Assembly: GCA_024234055.1 (NCBI GenBank)
Contig: JACKOW010000012.1
Coordinates: 1-64,000 of the forward strand
Length of the DNA stretch: 64,000 nt
DNA from: Rhodanobacteraceae bacterium
GTDB taxonomy: Bacteria > Pseudomonadota > Gammaproteobacteria > Xanthomonadales > SZUA-5
Direction: 5' to 3'
Part shown: positions 26,142-35,643 of the stretch, piece by piece
How the letters are laid out: each line of letters begins with the position of its first letter
How positions within the stretch are numbered: position 1 is the first letter of the stretch
Translations under genes and position numbers: made by a program
Notes under the pieces: model-generated
The model's database searches: none
Seen by the model: only the letters and a program-made list of their open reading frames with translations
What the model was told of the DNA's origin: nothing

Positions 26142-27377
26142 ATGGACTTTTCCTACACGCCCAAGGTCGAAGAACTGCGCAAACAGGTTCAGGACTTCTA
26201 TGCCCGAGACATCCTGCCACTGGAGGACCAGGTCGAGCAGGAAATCCTGGAGAACCGGCGCCAGGGCAGGGCGTGGACGCCGATCAGCCTGTTTGAGGAC
26301 CTCAAGGCCAAGGCCCGCGCCCAGGGTCTGTGGAATCTGTTCCTGCCGAAGTCCGAACGGGCCCCGCAGGGGCTGTCGAATCTGGAATACGCACCGCTGT
26401 GCGAGATCATGGGCCGCACCCTGTGGGCGCCGGAGATCTTCAACTGCAGCGCGCCGGACACCGGCAACATGGAAGTGCTCGAACGCTACGGCACCGAGGC
26501 CCAGAAAGACCGCTGGCTGGAACCGCTGCTGGCCGGTCAGATCCGTTCCGCCTTCCTGATGACCGAGCCGGCGGTGGCCTCATCCGACGCCACCAACATC
26601 GAGTGTTCGATACGCCGCGAGGGCGACGAGTACGTCATCAACGGACGCAAATGGTATTCGTCCGGCGCTGGCGATCCGCGCTGCGCGGTCTACATCGTCA
26701 TGGGCAAGACCGATCCCAACGAATCCAGGCATCGACAGCAGTCGATGATCCTGGTGCCGGCCGACGCCCCCGGCATCGAGGTGATCCGTCCGGTCACGGT
26801 CTTCGGTTACGACGAAGCTCCGCACGGCCATATGGATATCCGCCTGACTGATGTGCGGGTGCCGGCGGAGAACATCCTGCTGGGCGAAGGTCGGGGCTTC
26901 GAGATCGCCCAGGGCCGCCTCGGCCCCGGCCGCATCCACCATTGCATGCGCACCATCGGTGTTGCCGAGCGCGCCCTCGAAGCGCTGTGCCAGCGGATCA
27001 CCACGCGGGTCGCGTTCGGCCGCAAGATCAGCGAGTTCTCGGTCTGGCACGAACGCATCGCCGAGGCCCGCTGCATGATCGAGCAAGCTCGATTGCTGAC
27101 GCTGAAGGCCGCCGACATGATGGACAAGGTGGGCAACAAGGCGGCCCGCAGCGAGATCGCGATGATCAAGGTGGTGGCACCGAACATGGCTTGTCAGATC
27201 ATCGATTGGGCCATCCAGGCTCACGGCGGCGCCGGTGTCAGCGGCGACTTCCCGCTGGCGCACGCCTACGCCATGGTGCGCACGCTGCGCCTGGCCGATG
27301 GCCCCGACGAGGTTCATCGCGACATGATCGCCAAGCTGGAACTGGCAAGGCATGCCGTCAGCGCGCCGGCGCACTGA
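26142..27377 (+). CDS. Acyl-CoA dehydrogenase family protein
   Basis: A 411-residue FAD-dependent acyl-CoA dehydrogenase, close to the ACAD10/11-type group. Seen in order: N-terminal helical domain (MDFSYTPKVEELRKQV), FAD-binding AFLMTEPAVASSDATNI near residue 140, the beta-domain INGRKWYSSGAG, then DVRVPAENILLGEGRGFEIA, the RVAFGRKISEF helix, the IQAHGGAGVSGDFPLA segment and LADGPDEVHRDMIAKLE, which carries the FAD-contacting Asp/Glu region near the C-terminus. It oxidises an acyl-CoA at the alpha-beta bond. The preferred chain is unknown. It is followed 13 bp later by the IclR regulator gene, so they form one transcript. Confidence 0.92.
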   Translation: MDFSYTPKVEELRKQVQDFYARDILPLEDQVEQEILENRRQGRAWTPISLFEDLKAKARAQGLWNLFLPKSERAPQGLSNLEYAPLCEIMGRTLWAPEIFNCSAPDTGNMEVLERYGTEAQKDRWLEPLLAGQIRSAFLMTEPAVASSDATNIECSIRREGDEYVINGRKWYSSGAGDPRCAVYIVMGKTDPNESRHRQQSMILVPADAPGIEVIRPVTVFGYDEAPHGHMDIRLTDVRVPAENILLGEGRGFEIAQGRLGPGRIHHCMRTIGVAERALEALCQRITTRVAFGRKISEFSVWHERIAEARCMIEQARLLTLKAADMMDKVGNKAARSEIAMIKVVAPNMACQIIDWAIQAHGGAGVSGDFPLAHAYAMVRTLRLADGPDEVHRDMIAKLELARHAVSAPAH

Positions 27378-27390
27378 GCCGGAGATCAGC

Positions 27391-28209
27391 ATGGGCAAGC
27401 CGCGCCGCAGTGCCGACAGCTTCGAGGGACCGATCGATGCCAGTCACCCGCAGTTCGTCAACGCCGTCGGCCGCGCCTTTTCCATCCTGCGTTGCTTCGA
27501 GCACGGCGACGCCCACCTCGGCAACCAGGACATCGTGCGCCGCACCGGGCTGCCCAAACCAACGGTGTCACGCCTGACCTTCACGCTGGCTGCGCTCGGC
27601 TATCTGCAGTACGCGCCCAGCCTGGAAAAGTACGCGCTGGGACCGGCCGTGCTGTCGCTCAGCCACGCTTTCGTCCGCAGCCACGATGTGGTCAGCGTGG
27701 CCCGTCCACTGATGCGCGAACTGGCCGAATACACCAAGGCGGCCGTGATGCTGGGTGCGGCCGATGGCCGGCGCATGGTGCTGCTGGAGGTGTTTCAGGG
27801 CGACGAGACCTTCCACCTCAAACTCGATCCCGGCGCCCGCGTGCCGCACGGCTCGACCGCCCTCGGCCGCGCCGATCTGGCGGCCCGGCCGCAAGCCGTG
27901 TTCGACCGCCATCTGGCCGACATCGAGCAGGAGTGTGCCCCCGAACAATGGCCGAAGATCCGCGCCGGCATCCTGCGAGCCCGCCAGGACTACGAAAACT
28001 ACGGCTTCTGTTTCTCGCTGGGCGACTGGAACCCCGACGTCTTCGCCGTCGGCGTGCCCATGATCTCCGCCGACCGCAGTCGCATCCTCGCCTTCAATTG
28101 TAGCGGCCGCGTTTCCGCCGTGACCCGCGACAAGCTGCTCCACGATTTCGGGCCCAAACTCGTCGCACTGCGCAACAGCGTCTTCGACATGACCGGCGGG
28201 CGCTTCTGA
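27391..28209 (+). CDS. IclR-family transcriptional regulator
   Basis: A 272-residue regulator. The start at 27391 has GGAG at proper spacing. Residues about 20-85 form the winged helix (NAVGRAFSILRCFEHGDAHL, LPKPTVSRLTFTLAALGYLQ), and the C-terminal effector domain follows (SVARPLMRELAEYTKAAVML, FHLKLDPGARVPHGSTALGR, FSLGDWNPDVFAVGVPMISA). These are standard IclR elements. The CoA- or acid-type ligand cannot be named. It probably controls the preceding acyl-CoA dehydrogenase and perhaps the divergent SDR through the palindrome at 26088. The 145 bp after the stop show no gene. Confidence 0.92.
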   Translation: MGKPRRSADSFEGPIDASHPQFVNAVGRAFSILRCFEHGDAHLGNQDIVRRTGLPKPTVSRLTFTLAALGYLQYAPSLEKYALGPAVLSLSHAFVRSHDVVSVARPLMRELAEYTKAAVMLGAADGRRMVLLEVFQGDETFHLKLDPGARVPHGSTALGRADLAARPQAVFDRHLADIEQECAPEQWPKIRAGILRARQDYENYGFCFSLGDWNPDVFAVGVPMISADRSRILAFNCSGRVSAVTRDKLLHDFGPKLVALRNSVFDMTGGRF

Positions 28210-28354
28210 GCGTCGCGGCTTGGGCCGGGAACCTGCGTACTACGGACCCATCCCGTTCCGTGCCAATGCGCCCAATCAATCTTATGTCAATACGTTACCA
28301 AATTCGAATCGCAACAGTCGGTCGTCAGATAACGAGAATCCGCCCTACTCGGGC

Positions 28355-28789
28355 TCATCCCCCCTCCACCGGATCTTGCCATGGATTCATGATTGCGGCC
28401 CCGGTTGGCTCAAAGTCCGCCACATTTCGCGTGACTACGGTCATACCGTGCACTATTGCCGTTGCTGCGATGAGTGCGTCGCGCTCTGCGCGTGGATCGG
28501 GCACATGGAGTTTGGCGCATCGCTGTGCGACCGCGAGATCCACGGCAAGCACTCGGCCAGCAAATGCCGGCAGCACCTGCCCCTCAAGCCAGGCACGCAA
28601 TACAGCCCCCTGATCGGGATCACGCCGCTCGACCAGCAACACACCGGTCTCCAATTCCAGGATCGTAATCGCGGATACAAAGAGGCTGGCCGGCAGCACG
28701 CCGGCCGCCCAGGCCGTGACGTTGCGGTCGGCCCGACCTGCCTTTGCCTTGCGCAGTTCCGAGACCACGTTGGTATCCAGAATGAACAT
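28355..28789 (-). CDS. vapC: VapC-type PIN-domain toxin (FitB-like), intact
   Basis: A 144-residue PIN ribonuclease toxin. All acidic residues are in place: D5 in MFILDTNVVSELRK, E near residue 46 in SAITILELETGVLL, D near residue 105 in RAERDALIAATAIVHG, and the C-terminal TRNVADFEPTGAAIMNPW. The VVSELRK N-terminus and MNPW ending are typical of the FitB-like group paired with Phd antitoxins. The start codon overlaps the antitoxin stop (ATGA). It is the only one of the three PIN toxins in this window that is not visibly broken. It would cleave RNA, commonly initiator tRNA in this family. Confidence 0.92.
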   Translation of the reverse strand: MFILDTNVVSELRKAKAGRADRNVTAWAAGVLPASLFVSAITILELETGVLLVERRDPDQGAVLRAWLEGQVLPAFAGRVLAVDLAVAQRCAKLHVPDPRAERDALIAATAIVHGMTVVTRNVADFEPTGAAIMNPWQDPVEGG

Positions 28790-29043
28790 CAGGACAAGTC
28801 CGCAGGATGTGTCCGGATGTTCAAGCGCGGCGCGTCGAACTCAATCGTCTCGGCGCCCGGCAGAGCCAGCAGATCGATGATGCTGGTCGTGCCGCCGGCC
28901 AGCCGCCAGTATGCATCGATGGTCAGCAACACGTGCGCCGGACGCCCACGATCGGTGATGAAGACCGGACCGTCCTTGGCCGCGTTCTTGGCCTTACTGG
29001 CATCCTGATTGAATTGACGGCTGGAAAACGTGGTGATGGTCAT
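28789..29043 (-). CDS. Phd/YefM-type antitoxin
   Basis: An 84-residue antitoxin. The N-terminal domain (TFSSRQFNQDASKAKNAA, then GPVFITDRGRPAHVLLTIDA, YWRL) is the Phd/YefM DNA-binding fold. The C-terminal extension (IDLLALPGAETIEFDAPR) wraps the toxin. GAGGTG precedes the ATG at good spacing. A perfect 7-bp inverted repeat 21 bp upstream of the start is a likely autoregulatory operator. Confidence 0.92.
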   Translation of the reverse strand: MTITTFSSRQFNQDASKAKNAAKDGPVFITDRGRPAHVLLTIDAYWRLAGGTTSIIDLLALPGAETIEFDAPRLNIRTHPADLS

Positions 29044-29063
29044 GGCTGCACCTCGCGAGCATC

Positions 29064-29085
29064 GATGTAGTTATGTTGCTACATC
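29064..29085. promoter_or_regulatory. Palindromic operator of Phd/VapC operon
   Basis: GATGTAG / CTACATC perfect 7-bp inverted repeat around TTATGTTG. TGTA...TACA symmetry resembles known Phd-family operators. The region is AT-rich relative to its surroundings and probably includes the promoter. Confidence 0.6.
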
Positions 29086-29247
29086 AAACCGCTGAATGCA
29101 AACCGCGGCGTGTTGGTCTACGCGTGACGCTTCGGCAACGCCGGTCACAGATGCACCCGACGCAAAGTGGCTATCGCTGCTGGAAGCGATCAGCCGAGCG
29201 CCTAACTCAGCCTATGTCAATCTATGCGGTGTGCCGCCGCTGGCCTG

Positions 29248-32193
29248 CTACTCGAATCCGTTCGACATGCCTCCGGTGGCCACGATGATGACTTCCATGT
29301 TGTTGCCGAGGTCGGTGTCGCCAAAGGCGTATGGCGGATCGGCGCGAAAGACGCCACGGGCAGCGAAAATGCTTCGCACCTGCCGGGGTGTGAATCCGGG
29401 GTCGTGGACTTCGTAGACCAGATGCATAACGGCGTTCGGGCCGAGATCGAGCACCTGATCGAGTGAACCGCCGAGTACCGTCGGGCATAGCCCGGCGCCG
29501 GCGATCACCTGGCAGCTACGTATCTGCGCCTTCAGACCATCGTCCGGCGAGCTGAATCCCACAACCACGCCGGGCACCGCGCTTGTTGACGTGTTCGCCA
29601 GCTCGAATTCTACCAGCGTTGATGGGCCAAGCGCGGTGATGGGATCGGCATCACCCAGGTGGCGCAGTACGATGTCACCCGAGTCCGCGCCCACTGCAGG
29701 CCAGCGCTGCAGCCGCGGGGGCGACAGGCCGGCAGCATTCACGCTGCGATTCTCGACCTGCACCGTACCGTCCCCCGCCACGCCGGTCACACTGACGAGA
29801 CTTCGCCCGGGGGAAGACAGCGGCAGATCGAGCTCCTGCACATACAAGTGTTCCGGCGAAAGGCTGCCGTCAGCCAGATCAATCTGAGTCAGCGCATAGC
29901 GCTCGTCGTAGCGGCCATCTGAGTCGTCGAGGTAGCGCAGGCTGCGCGCCCATTTCTTGCTGGGCGTCGCGCCGGCGATGGGGCGCACGCTCATCCAGCG
30001 ATCGCGCGTTGGCAGCGGGCTGTGGATCCACTCGATCTGCCCGGAGCCCGCATCGATGCGCGCCCAAAGAGGCCGCGACGCGTTCGACAGATTGGGGTCG
30101 AAACTGTATGTCCGAGCCGTGAACAGGAGGTCGCCGCCGGGCAGCGCCGCAAAGACCGGCGTGCGCACGACATCGTTTGCGGGGCCCGGCCGCGTGATCC
30201 ACAGCGGCAATCCGGTGCCGGCCTCGCGGCGATCGATCTCCGATTTCAACAAGCCCGAGACACTGAACTGTCTGATGGAGAAAACATCGCCATTGGCCAG
30301 CGCGATGGCTGCCGGCAGGGTCGAGTTCGCCGGCAGCGATTGTTGCCAGAGATCAGCCCCACTATCGGCATCCAAGGCCTGCAACTGACTGAAGGGTCCG
30401 CTGCGCCAGACGATCAAGGCGCTGTCGTTTGCCGCCAGGGGATAGACGTCCAGCTGGCGAGACCACAGCAGGTGACCGTCGCCCGCCGCGTAATGCCGCT
30501 GCAGCGGCACCGCTTGCAGGCACTCCGGCGGACTCAGGCATTCACTTGCGCGGAGGTACACGCTTCCGTCGCTGCCCACCGTCCGCCAATCCGTACCCAA
30601 CCGGTGCGCTCGTTGCCAGACCAGCTCACCATCGCTGCGGCGGATGTAGAGCAGGGCCTCCCGCAACTCGGCAGTCTGCATCGCCACCGAGTCGTAAGTT
30701 GCGATCAAGACCAGATGCTCAGGGGAACCTGCTATCAGCGAAGCACTCAGCAGCCGAAGCGGGGTCTCCGCCAGTTGCAGGCCTTGCGACCAGACCACAG
30801 CGCCACTCTCCGGATCCAGACGTCGAATGTTGACCCCGCGGAGATCGGTGTCGAGACCGATCATCGCTGCGAAAGGAATGCCGTCGATGAACTCGACGTC
30901 TTCCTGGCGCAAGACCAGGCCCTTGGCCAGCGCCACATGCGCTTCCACGAGGGCTCCCGTCGCACTAGCACGGCGTTGAAGATGCAGCTCCGAGGCATTG
31001 CCGCTCGTGGACCAGGCAATGCGCAGCTCGCCATTGACCACCCGCAAATCGACTGAGCTGGCTGGAATGGCTTGCATCCAGTCAATGCTCCCGTCACTAC
31101 TGCTGCGGCGCTCGACCACCGTGACGTTACTGCCACCCAGCAGCTGTTGGCTGGCTACCAACACAGCGCCGTCCTCGGCGGGCCTCAGCTTGGCCGGCTG
31201 GGCCGTGGGCAGCTGGGTTCGCCACTGCACCGTCCCAGCATGATTCAGTGCGACCAGTGTGGATTGCCCGAATTCATCACGCGAGGACAGCGCCAGAACT
31301 GCGCTGGTGGCCACAAATCCGCAGGGCCCATCACTGTAATCCACGGCCGACACCCGCGTGGCCCACAAGCGCGCACCGCTTGCGCCACTGCGGCGTTCAA
31401 ACACCACATCGGCCTGGCCGCCCGCGAGTTCAAAAAAAGCATGCACGCTGTCGGCACCAAGGCTCACTGGCGGGCAAGCTTCAAACACCCTCGAAGGCGA
31501 GGAATCGCGATGCAGTTGCCATTGCAGGCTGCCGGTCGCGGCGTCCAGTGACACGAGAAGCGGGTCGGGAAAACCCTCGCCCCCGGCACCCGAGAGCTCG
31601 CGATAGGACAGCGACAGCCTAATGGCGGTCTCGATCCGAGCTGGCAATTGGACACTGACCGCCACCGGATTTGGGCGCAAGTCGAGCAGGTTTCGCAGCC
31701 ACACGAGGTCGCCGTCATTGCCGCGCAGGCGCATCAGCTCGCTTCCCGCCACGAGCAACACGTCGCCATTCGCCAGAAAGCGCGCCTGACTCCCGTAGCG
31801 CGGTCGTACCCACAAGACCTGCCCCGCCAAATTCACCATCGCCACCAGCGAGCGCTCGAATTCGCGTTCGCTCATCGTCAACAGTACCCGATCGCCCTGC
31901 GTGGCCAGTACTAGCTCTGGAGACAGGCGACCGAAGGCCCCGGACGAGTAGCCGAATTGCCCGGGTGCAGCGCTGCCATCGGCAGCCAGTCGCAACGTGC
32001 CGGCGAGGCCGGAACGAGTGGATTCAGCGGCGACCATAAAGGCACTGCCGTCCTCCAGCAGGATGTGGTGAGCGCGCGAGTAGCTCGCGTCGAACGGAAC
32101 TGCTTCCGATTCTGGTGAGGACCAGATCGGCATGACCTGGGCCGATAGTGATCCAGCAAGGAACCATCCAAGCAGACAAGTCAACAGACGCAT
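29248..32193 (-). CDS. Exported PQQ-like beta-propeller protein with GFE C-terminus
   Basis: A 981-residue exported protein. The start at 32193 (MRLLTCLLGWFLAGSLSA) gives a compact signal peptide; the ORF's upstream extension is unneeded. The mature chain repeats a PQQ/BamB-like blade pattern ending in W-x-R/Q or VWxQ (GQVLWVRPRYGSQARFL, DGDLVWLRNLL, GSLQWQLHRDS, GAVVWSQGLQL, GELVWQRAHRL, GADLWQQSLP, LPLWITRPG). The last 150 residues form a beta-rich, CARDB-like segment (TLVEFELANTSTSAVPG) and the protein ends ATGGMSNGFE with a TAG stop. It is probably a surface or periplasmic scaffold and has no catalytic signature. It lies 81 bp downstream of the next gene on the same strand and may be co-transcribed. 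Confidence 0.82.
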   Translation of the reverse strand: MRLLTCLLGWFLAGSLSAQVMPIWSSPESEAVPFDASYSRAHHILLEDGSAFMVAAESTRSGLAGTLRLAADGSAAPGQFGYSSGAFGRLSPELVLATQGDRVLLTMSEREFERSLVAMVNLAGQVLWVRPRYGSQARFLANGDVLLVAGSELMRLRGNDGDLVWLRNLLDLRPNPVAVSVQLPARIETAIRLSLSYRELSGAGGEGFPDPLLVSLDAATGSLQWQLHRDSSPSRVFEACPPVSLGADSVHAFFELAGGQADVVFERRSGASGARLWATRVSAVDYSDGPCGFVATSAVLALSSRDEFGQSTLVALNHAGTVQWRTQLPTAQPAKLRPAEDGAVLVASQQLLGGSNVTVVERRSSSDGSIDWMQAIPASSVDLRVVNGELRIAWSTSGNASELHLQRRASATGALVEAHVALAKGLVLRQEDVEFIDGIPFAAMIGLDTDLRGVNIRRLDPESGAVVWSQGLQLAETPLRLLSASLIAGSPEHLVLIATYDSVAMQTAELREALLYIRRSDGELVWQRAHRLGTDWRTVGSDGSVYLRASECLSPPECLQAVPLQRHYAAGDGHLLWSRQLDVYPLAANDSALIVWRSGPFSQLQALDADSGADLWQQSLPANSTLPAAIALANGDVFSIRQFSVSGLLKSEIDRREAGTGLPLWITRPGPANDVVRTPVFAALPGGDLLFTARTYSFDPNLSNASRPLWARIDAGSGQIEWIHSPLPTRDRWMSVRPIAGATPSKKWARSLRYLDDSDGRYDERYALTQIDLADGSLSPEHLYVQELDLPLSSPGRSLVSVTGVAGDGTVQVENRSVNAAGLSPPRLQRWPAVGADSGDIVLRHLGDADPITALGPSTLVEFELANTSTSAVPGVVVGFSSPDDGLKAQIRSCQVIAGAGLCPTVLGGSLDQVLDLGPNAVMHLVYEVHDPGFTPRQVRSIFAARGVFRADPPYAFGDTDLGNNMEVIIVATGGMSNGFE

Positions 32194-32274
32194 GGGAGGT
32201 AATGGCCGTTGGCGAAGCGTGCACTTTACACTCCGCAACACAACCGTGGGCAGTATCTCTCGTCCAGGGGTCCT

Positions 32275-35200
32275 CTACTCAAATCCGTCCTGGAACACGG
32301 ATGTCGGGTCGGGTGCAAGTCGTTCGATCAAGAAGACATTCGGGCCAGAATCTGCATGGGCGACTCCTGGAACCAGATCAGCTGCGGCGGCGCTGAAAGT
32401 CACTGCGCGTCCGTCGCGGGTGATCCTCGCTTTGGTCGAATGTTGTCCAACAGTCACGTTGGGCTGACCGCTGACATGCGACAACAGACTGACGGTACCT
32501 GTGCTGGCATCCCACAGAAACGTATCTATCCCGGTGCCGTTGCTGTCAACTTGTTCCGGGACCAGATTGGTCGCCATGCTGTCGAATGCCACCCAAAGGC
32601 CGTCACCACTGATAGAACCACCCAGCGAACCAAAGTTGGCCGTCGCCGATGCCACGCCGGCTGCGGCGCTCACGACGCTCACCGTCTTGCTGGCGCGATC
32701 AAGAAGGAAGATGTCGTCCGCGTTGTTGGCATCGCTGACACCGTCCACCAGATCGGTAGCCCTGCTGATGAAGGCGATGCGCTGGCCATCCTCGCTCATG
32801 CCCAAGGGAATGGACGCGGCGTTCGCGGCAGTGCCGGGGTTCGTCGCAGAGGTCGAAACCAGTGTGGTAACGCCGGTGTTGCAGTCGTGAATGAAAACAT
32901 CCAGCTCAAAATGGTTGTCGACGATACCAGCGACCAGGTCCGTGGCCGTGCTGGCGAACAGCACCTGACACCCGTCGCTGGTCATTGCCGCCGGTATACT
33001 GCGACCATTGGCTGCCGTGCCGGGAAATCCTGCGGCATGTGATATCAGCGAGACGCTATCGGTGACTCGGTCGTAGACGTAGACATCGCTTTCCGTATTG
33101 CTGTCGGAATGGCCCGCAATGAGATCTGTCGCCCAGCTGCCCAACAACAGGTGGCGGCCGTCGGGACTGATGGCCGCCAGATAGCTATATCCATTGGCAC
33201 CAACAACGGGCGATGAGCTGGCGTGACTGACCAGCGTCGCGCCGGTGCCGAGTCGATCGCGCAAGTAGACGTCATAGCCTTCGCCATTCATGTCGACCAT
33301 TCCTGGCACCAGATCCCGGGCGGTGCTGGAGAAGCTGATCCAGCGTGCATCTGCACTCATCTCGGCATTCACAGAGTGGCCGTTGGCAGAGGTTTGTGGC
33401 GATCCGGGAACATTCGAGATCAGCGTAGATGCACTTTGGTCGCGATCGAACAGGAAGATGTCGTCCTGAGTCAGGTTGTTGTCGATGAATCCTTCAACCA
33501 GATCGCTGGCGTTGCTTTGGTAGAGCACCCAGCGCCCGTCTGCGCTTGTCCTGGCCCCGGATGGCGCCGAATCCGCGGTGCGCCGCGGATGATTCCAGCG
33601 ATGGGTCACCAGTTGGGTGGCCCCGAGCACACGGTCTCGCAGGAACAGGTCTTGCCCTTCATTGCTGTCGACGACACCGGAGACGATGTTGGGTGCGGCG
33701 CTTGAAAAGAGTACCCAGCGACGGTCATCGCTGACCGCATCCACCCGCGAATTGCGGCCCACTGCCACCGGTATGCCCGATGCGCGGGACACCAATCGAC
33801 TGAGCCCGGCAACTGGCTCGTAGAGCAGGATGTCTTCCGCACCATTGCCATCATTGATACTGGCAATGAGATTCGTCGCCAGACTGCTGAGCATCACGAC
33901 AGCACCATCGTGACTGAGTCCTCGTGCAGTTGACCGATCGTTTCCGGTGCTTGCAGTCGTCCCCGGCAGGGGCGCAACCAGCACGGCGGAGCCTGTCTGG
34001 CGATCGATGAGATAAGGATCATCGCTGCTATTGTTGTCAATGAAGTTAGCAACCAGATCGGTCGCGCTGCTGTTGGCCAACACAGAGCGTCCGTCGCCAC
34101 TCAGGGCAACCAGATGTGAGCCGCCGTTGGCAGTGGCGCCAGGCATGCCCAGCGCTTGACTGGCCAGGGCTATGCTGCCGTTGTCGCGGTCAAAAACGAA
34201 AACATCGGCCGACAGGTTGCTGTCGTTCAGTCCATCGACCAGGTTCGTGGCCAAGCTCTCGAAAGCGACCAGGCGACCGTCGCCAGTCATCGAAGCCGAG
34301 TTGGCAAGCGAACTGGCGTTGGCCGTCGTGGTCGCGGAGTCGGCGGACTTCGAGATCAATGTCGATGCCTGCGAATCCCTGTCCCAAAGAAAAACGTCCG
34401 TTCCCGAGCCATTCGGATCTGCTGCGGCGATGTCGCTGGCCTGACTCTGAAACAGCACCCAGCGTCCGTCATCACTCAGGCTCAACGATTCGGTTGCCGC
34501 ATTGGCCGTGGAGTTCTTATCAAGCCACGCGTGCGACACCAGCAAGCTGGTGCCGGCAAGGATGTCGAAGAGGAAGACGTCATCGGCATTGTTGGTATCA
34601 GCCACGCCGGCAACGACGTCGCTGGCCCGGGACTTGAACAGCACATGCCGTCCGTCGGCGCTCACCGCTATGGGGCTTGCTGGCGCGTTCGCCCTGATCG
34701 TGGGATTTCCCAGCTGTCGTGACACCAGCACGGAAGTCTGGCTTGCGCTGTCGTAGAGATAAGCGTGTTCCGTACCCTTGATCCCGACTACACCGGCGAC
34801 CAGATCGCTGGCCTCACTGCGATAGACGACAAAGCGGCCATCGTCGCTGAGCGCAGTCGCCAAGGAGCGATCATTCGCTGCCTGAGAGCCGGTTGACGCG
34901 CGTGATACCAGTTGCGTGGTTCCAGCAACACGATCATGAAGGAACACATCCCATTCACCGTTGGTGTCGCTCAGACCGGCGATCAGGTTGGTTGCCTGGC
35001 TGTGGAATAGCACCCAACGTCCATCTGCGCTGGTCGCGACAGGGGCAGACGCGCCATTTCCGGCGACGTCTGGCGCGCCATGGACGGTCGATATCATCGA
35101 GACTGTGTCCGTATCCCGATCGAACACGAAGGCATCAAAGTCCCGATTCTGGTCCCGCAAACCGGGGATCAGATCGGCAGCGGCGCTGGTGAATGCCAGA

Positions 35201-35403
35201 TAGCGGCCATTGGCGGCACTGAGGGAGCGCGGGTAGCTGGTAGCACCCGCAGTATCGCTCGGCGCACCTACCGAAATCAGTTCGGTAGAAAATTGCACAG
35301 CCGCCGCCGATTGGGTGCAAACCAGCGAGAAAACAGCCGCAAGTCGGAGCAGTCTCAACCTGGCGCTCCCGAAAAAGCACGGCGAACAAGGACGATGTTT
35401 CAT
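32275..35403 (-). CDS. Exported giant PD40/TolB-like repeat protein with GFE C-terminus
   Basis: A 1042-residue exported protein with a signal peptide (LRLLRLAAVFSLVCTQSAAA ending). It contains 16 recognisable copies of a roughly 60-residue unit: S-x-DGR-x-V-x-F-x-S-x-A-T-x-LV-x-G-x-x-D-x-N-x-x-x-D-V-F-L-x-D-R. Examples are SADGRWVLFHSQATNLIAG, SDDGRFVVYRSEASDLVAG and SEDGQRIAFISRATDLVDG. These are WD40-like PD40 blades, enough for two or more propellers. Aspartate and Asn-rich turns (DTNGEWD, DSNLSAD) suggest calcium binding. The tail is TSVFQDGFE with TAG. No enzymatic motif is present. A surface adhesion or scaffold role is inferred. Confidence 0.85.
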   Translation of the reverse strand: MKHRPCSPCFFGSARLRLLRLAAVFSLVCTQSAAAVQFSTELISVGAPSDTAGATSYPRSLSAANGRYLAFTSAAADLIPGLRDQNRDFDAFVFDRDTDTVSMISTVHGAPDVAGNGASAPVATSADGRWVLFHSQATNLIAGLSDTNGEWDVFLHDRVAGTTQLVSRASTGSQAANDRSLATALSDDGRFVVYRSEASDLVAGVVGIKGTEHAYLYDSASQTSVLVSRQLGNPTIRANAPASPIAVSADGRHVLFKSRASDVVAGVADTNNADDVFLFDILAGTSLLVSHAWLDKNSTANAATESLSLSDDGRWVLFQSQASDIAAADPNGSGTDVFLWDRDSQASTLISKSADSATTTANASSLANSASMTGDGRLVAFESLATNLVDGLNDSNLSADVFVFDRDNGSIALASQALGMPGATANGGSHLVALSGDGRSVLANSSATDLVANFIDNNSSDDPYLIDRQTGSAVLVAPLPGTTASTGNDRSTARGLSHDGAVVMLSSLATNLIASINDGNGAEDILLYEPVAGLSRLVSRASGIPVAVGRNSRVDAVSDDRRWVLFSSAAPNIVSGVVDSNEGQDLFLRDRVLGATQLVTHRWNHPRRTADSAPSGARTSADGRWVLYQSNASDLVEGFIDNNLTQDDIFLFDRDQSASTLISNVPGSPQTSANGHSVNAEMSADARWISFSSTARDLVPGMVDMNGEGYDVYLRDRLGTGATLVSHASSSPVVGANGYSYLAAISPDGRHLLLGSWATDLIAGHSDSNTESDVYVYDRVTDSVSLISHAAGFPGTAANGRSIPAAMTSDGCQVLFASTATDLVAGIVDNHFELDVFIHDCNTGVTTLVSTSATNPGTAANAASIPLGMSEDGQRIAFISRATDLVDGVSDANNADDIFLLDRASKTVSVVSAAAGVASATANFGSLGGSISGDGLWVAFDSMATNLVPEQVDSNGTGIDTFLWDASTGTVSLLSHVSGQPNVTVGQHSTKARITRDGRAVTFSAAAADLVPGVAHADSGPNVFLIERLAPDPTSVFQDGFE

Positions 35404-35643
35404 GGGATGGCTTCAGCCGGGTTCATGGCATTGATACGCGGAGCATGCCGATTCAATTCCGAGCTTTGCAACAAAATGAATCGAGGGCGGACTTCGAACC
35501 AGGCGCTCGCCGTATTGGGCCGAGATCGGACAACTCGCACAGGTCGTCGCGGACGGACGTCACGTTCCGTGTGGTCTTCGCCACATGACTGGCCGGTGAG
35601 CGCAGCGCTCCCCGACGACCCGCGCCCTCACAAACGCGGCCCT

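Noticed and set aside
29198..29230. Integron attC site (GCCTAAC core) beside the toxin-antitoxin locus
   Set aside because: No matching GTTAGGC-type partner at 50-140 bp and no foldable attC structure; the tyrosine recombinase at 38.5 kb was not shown to be IntI-like.
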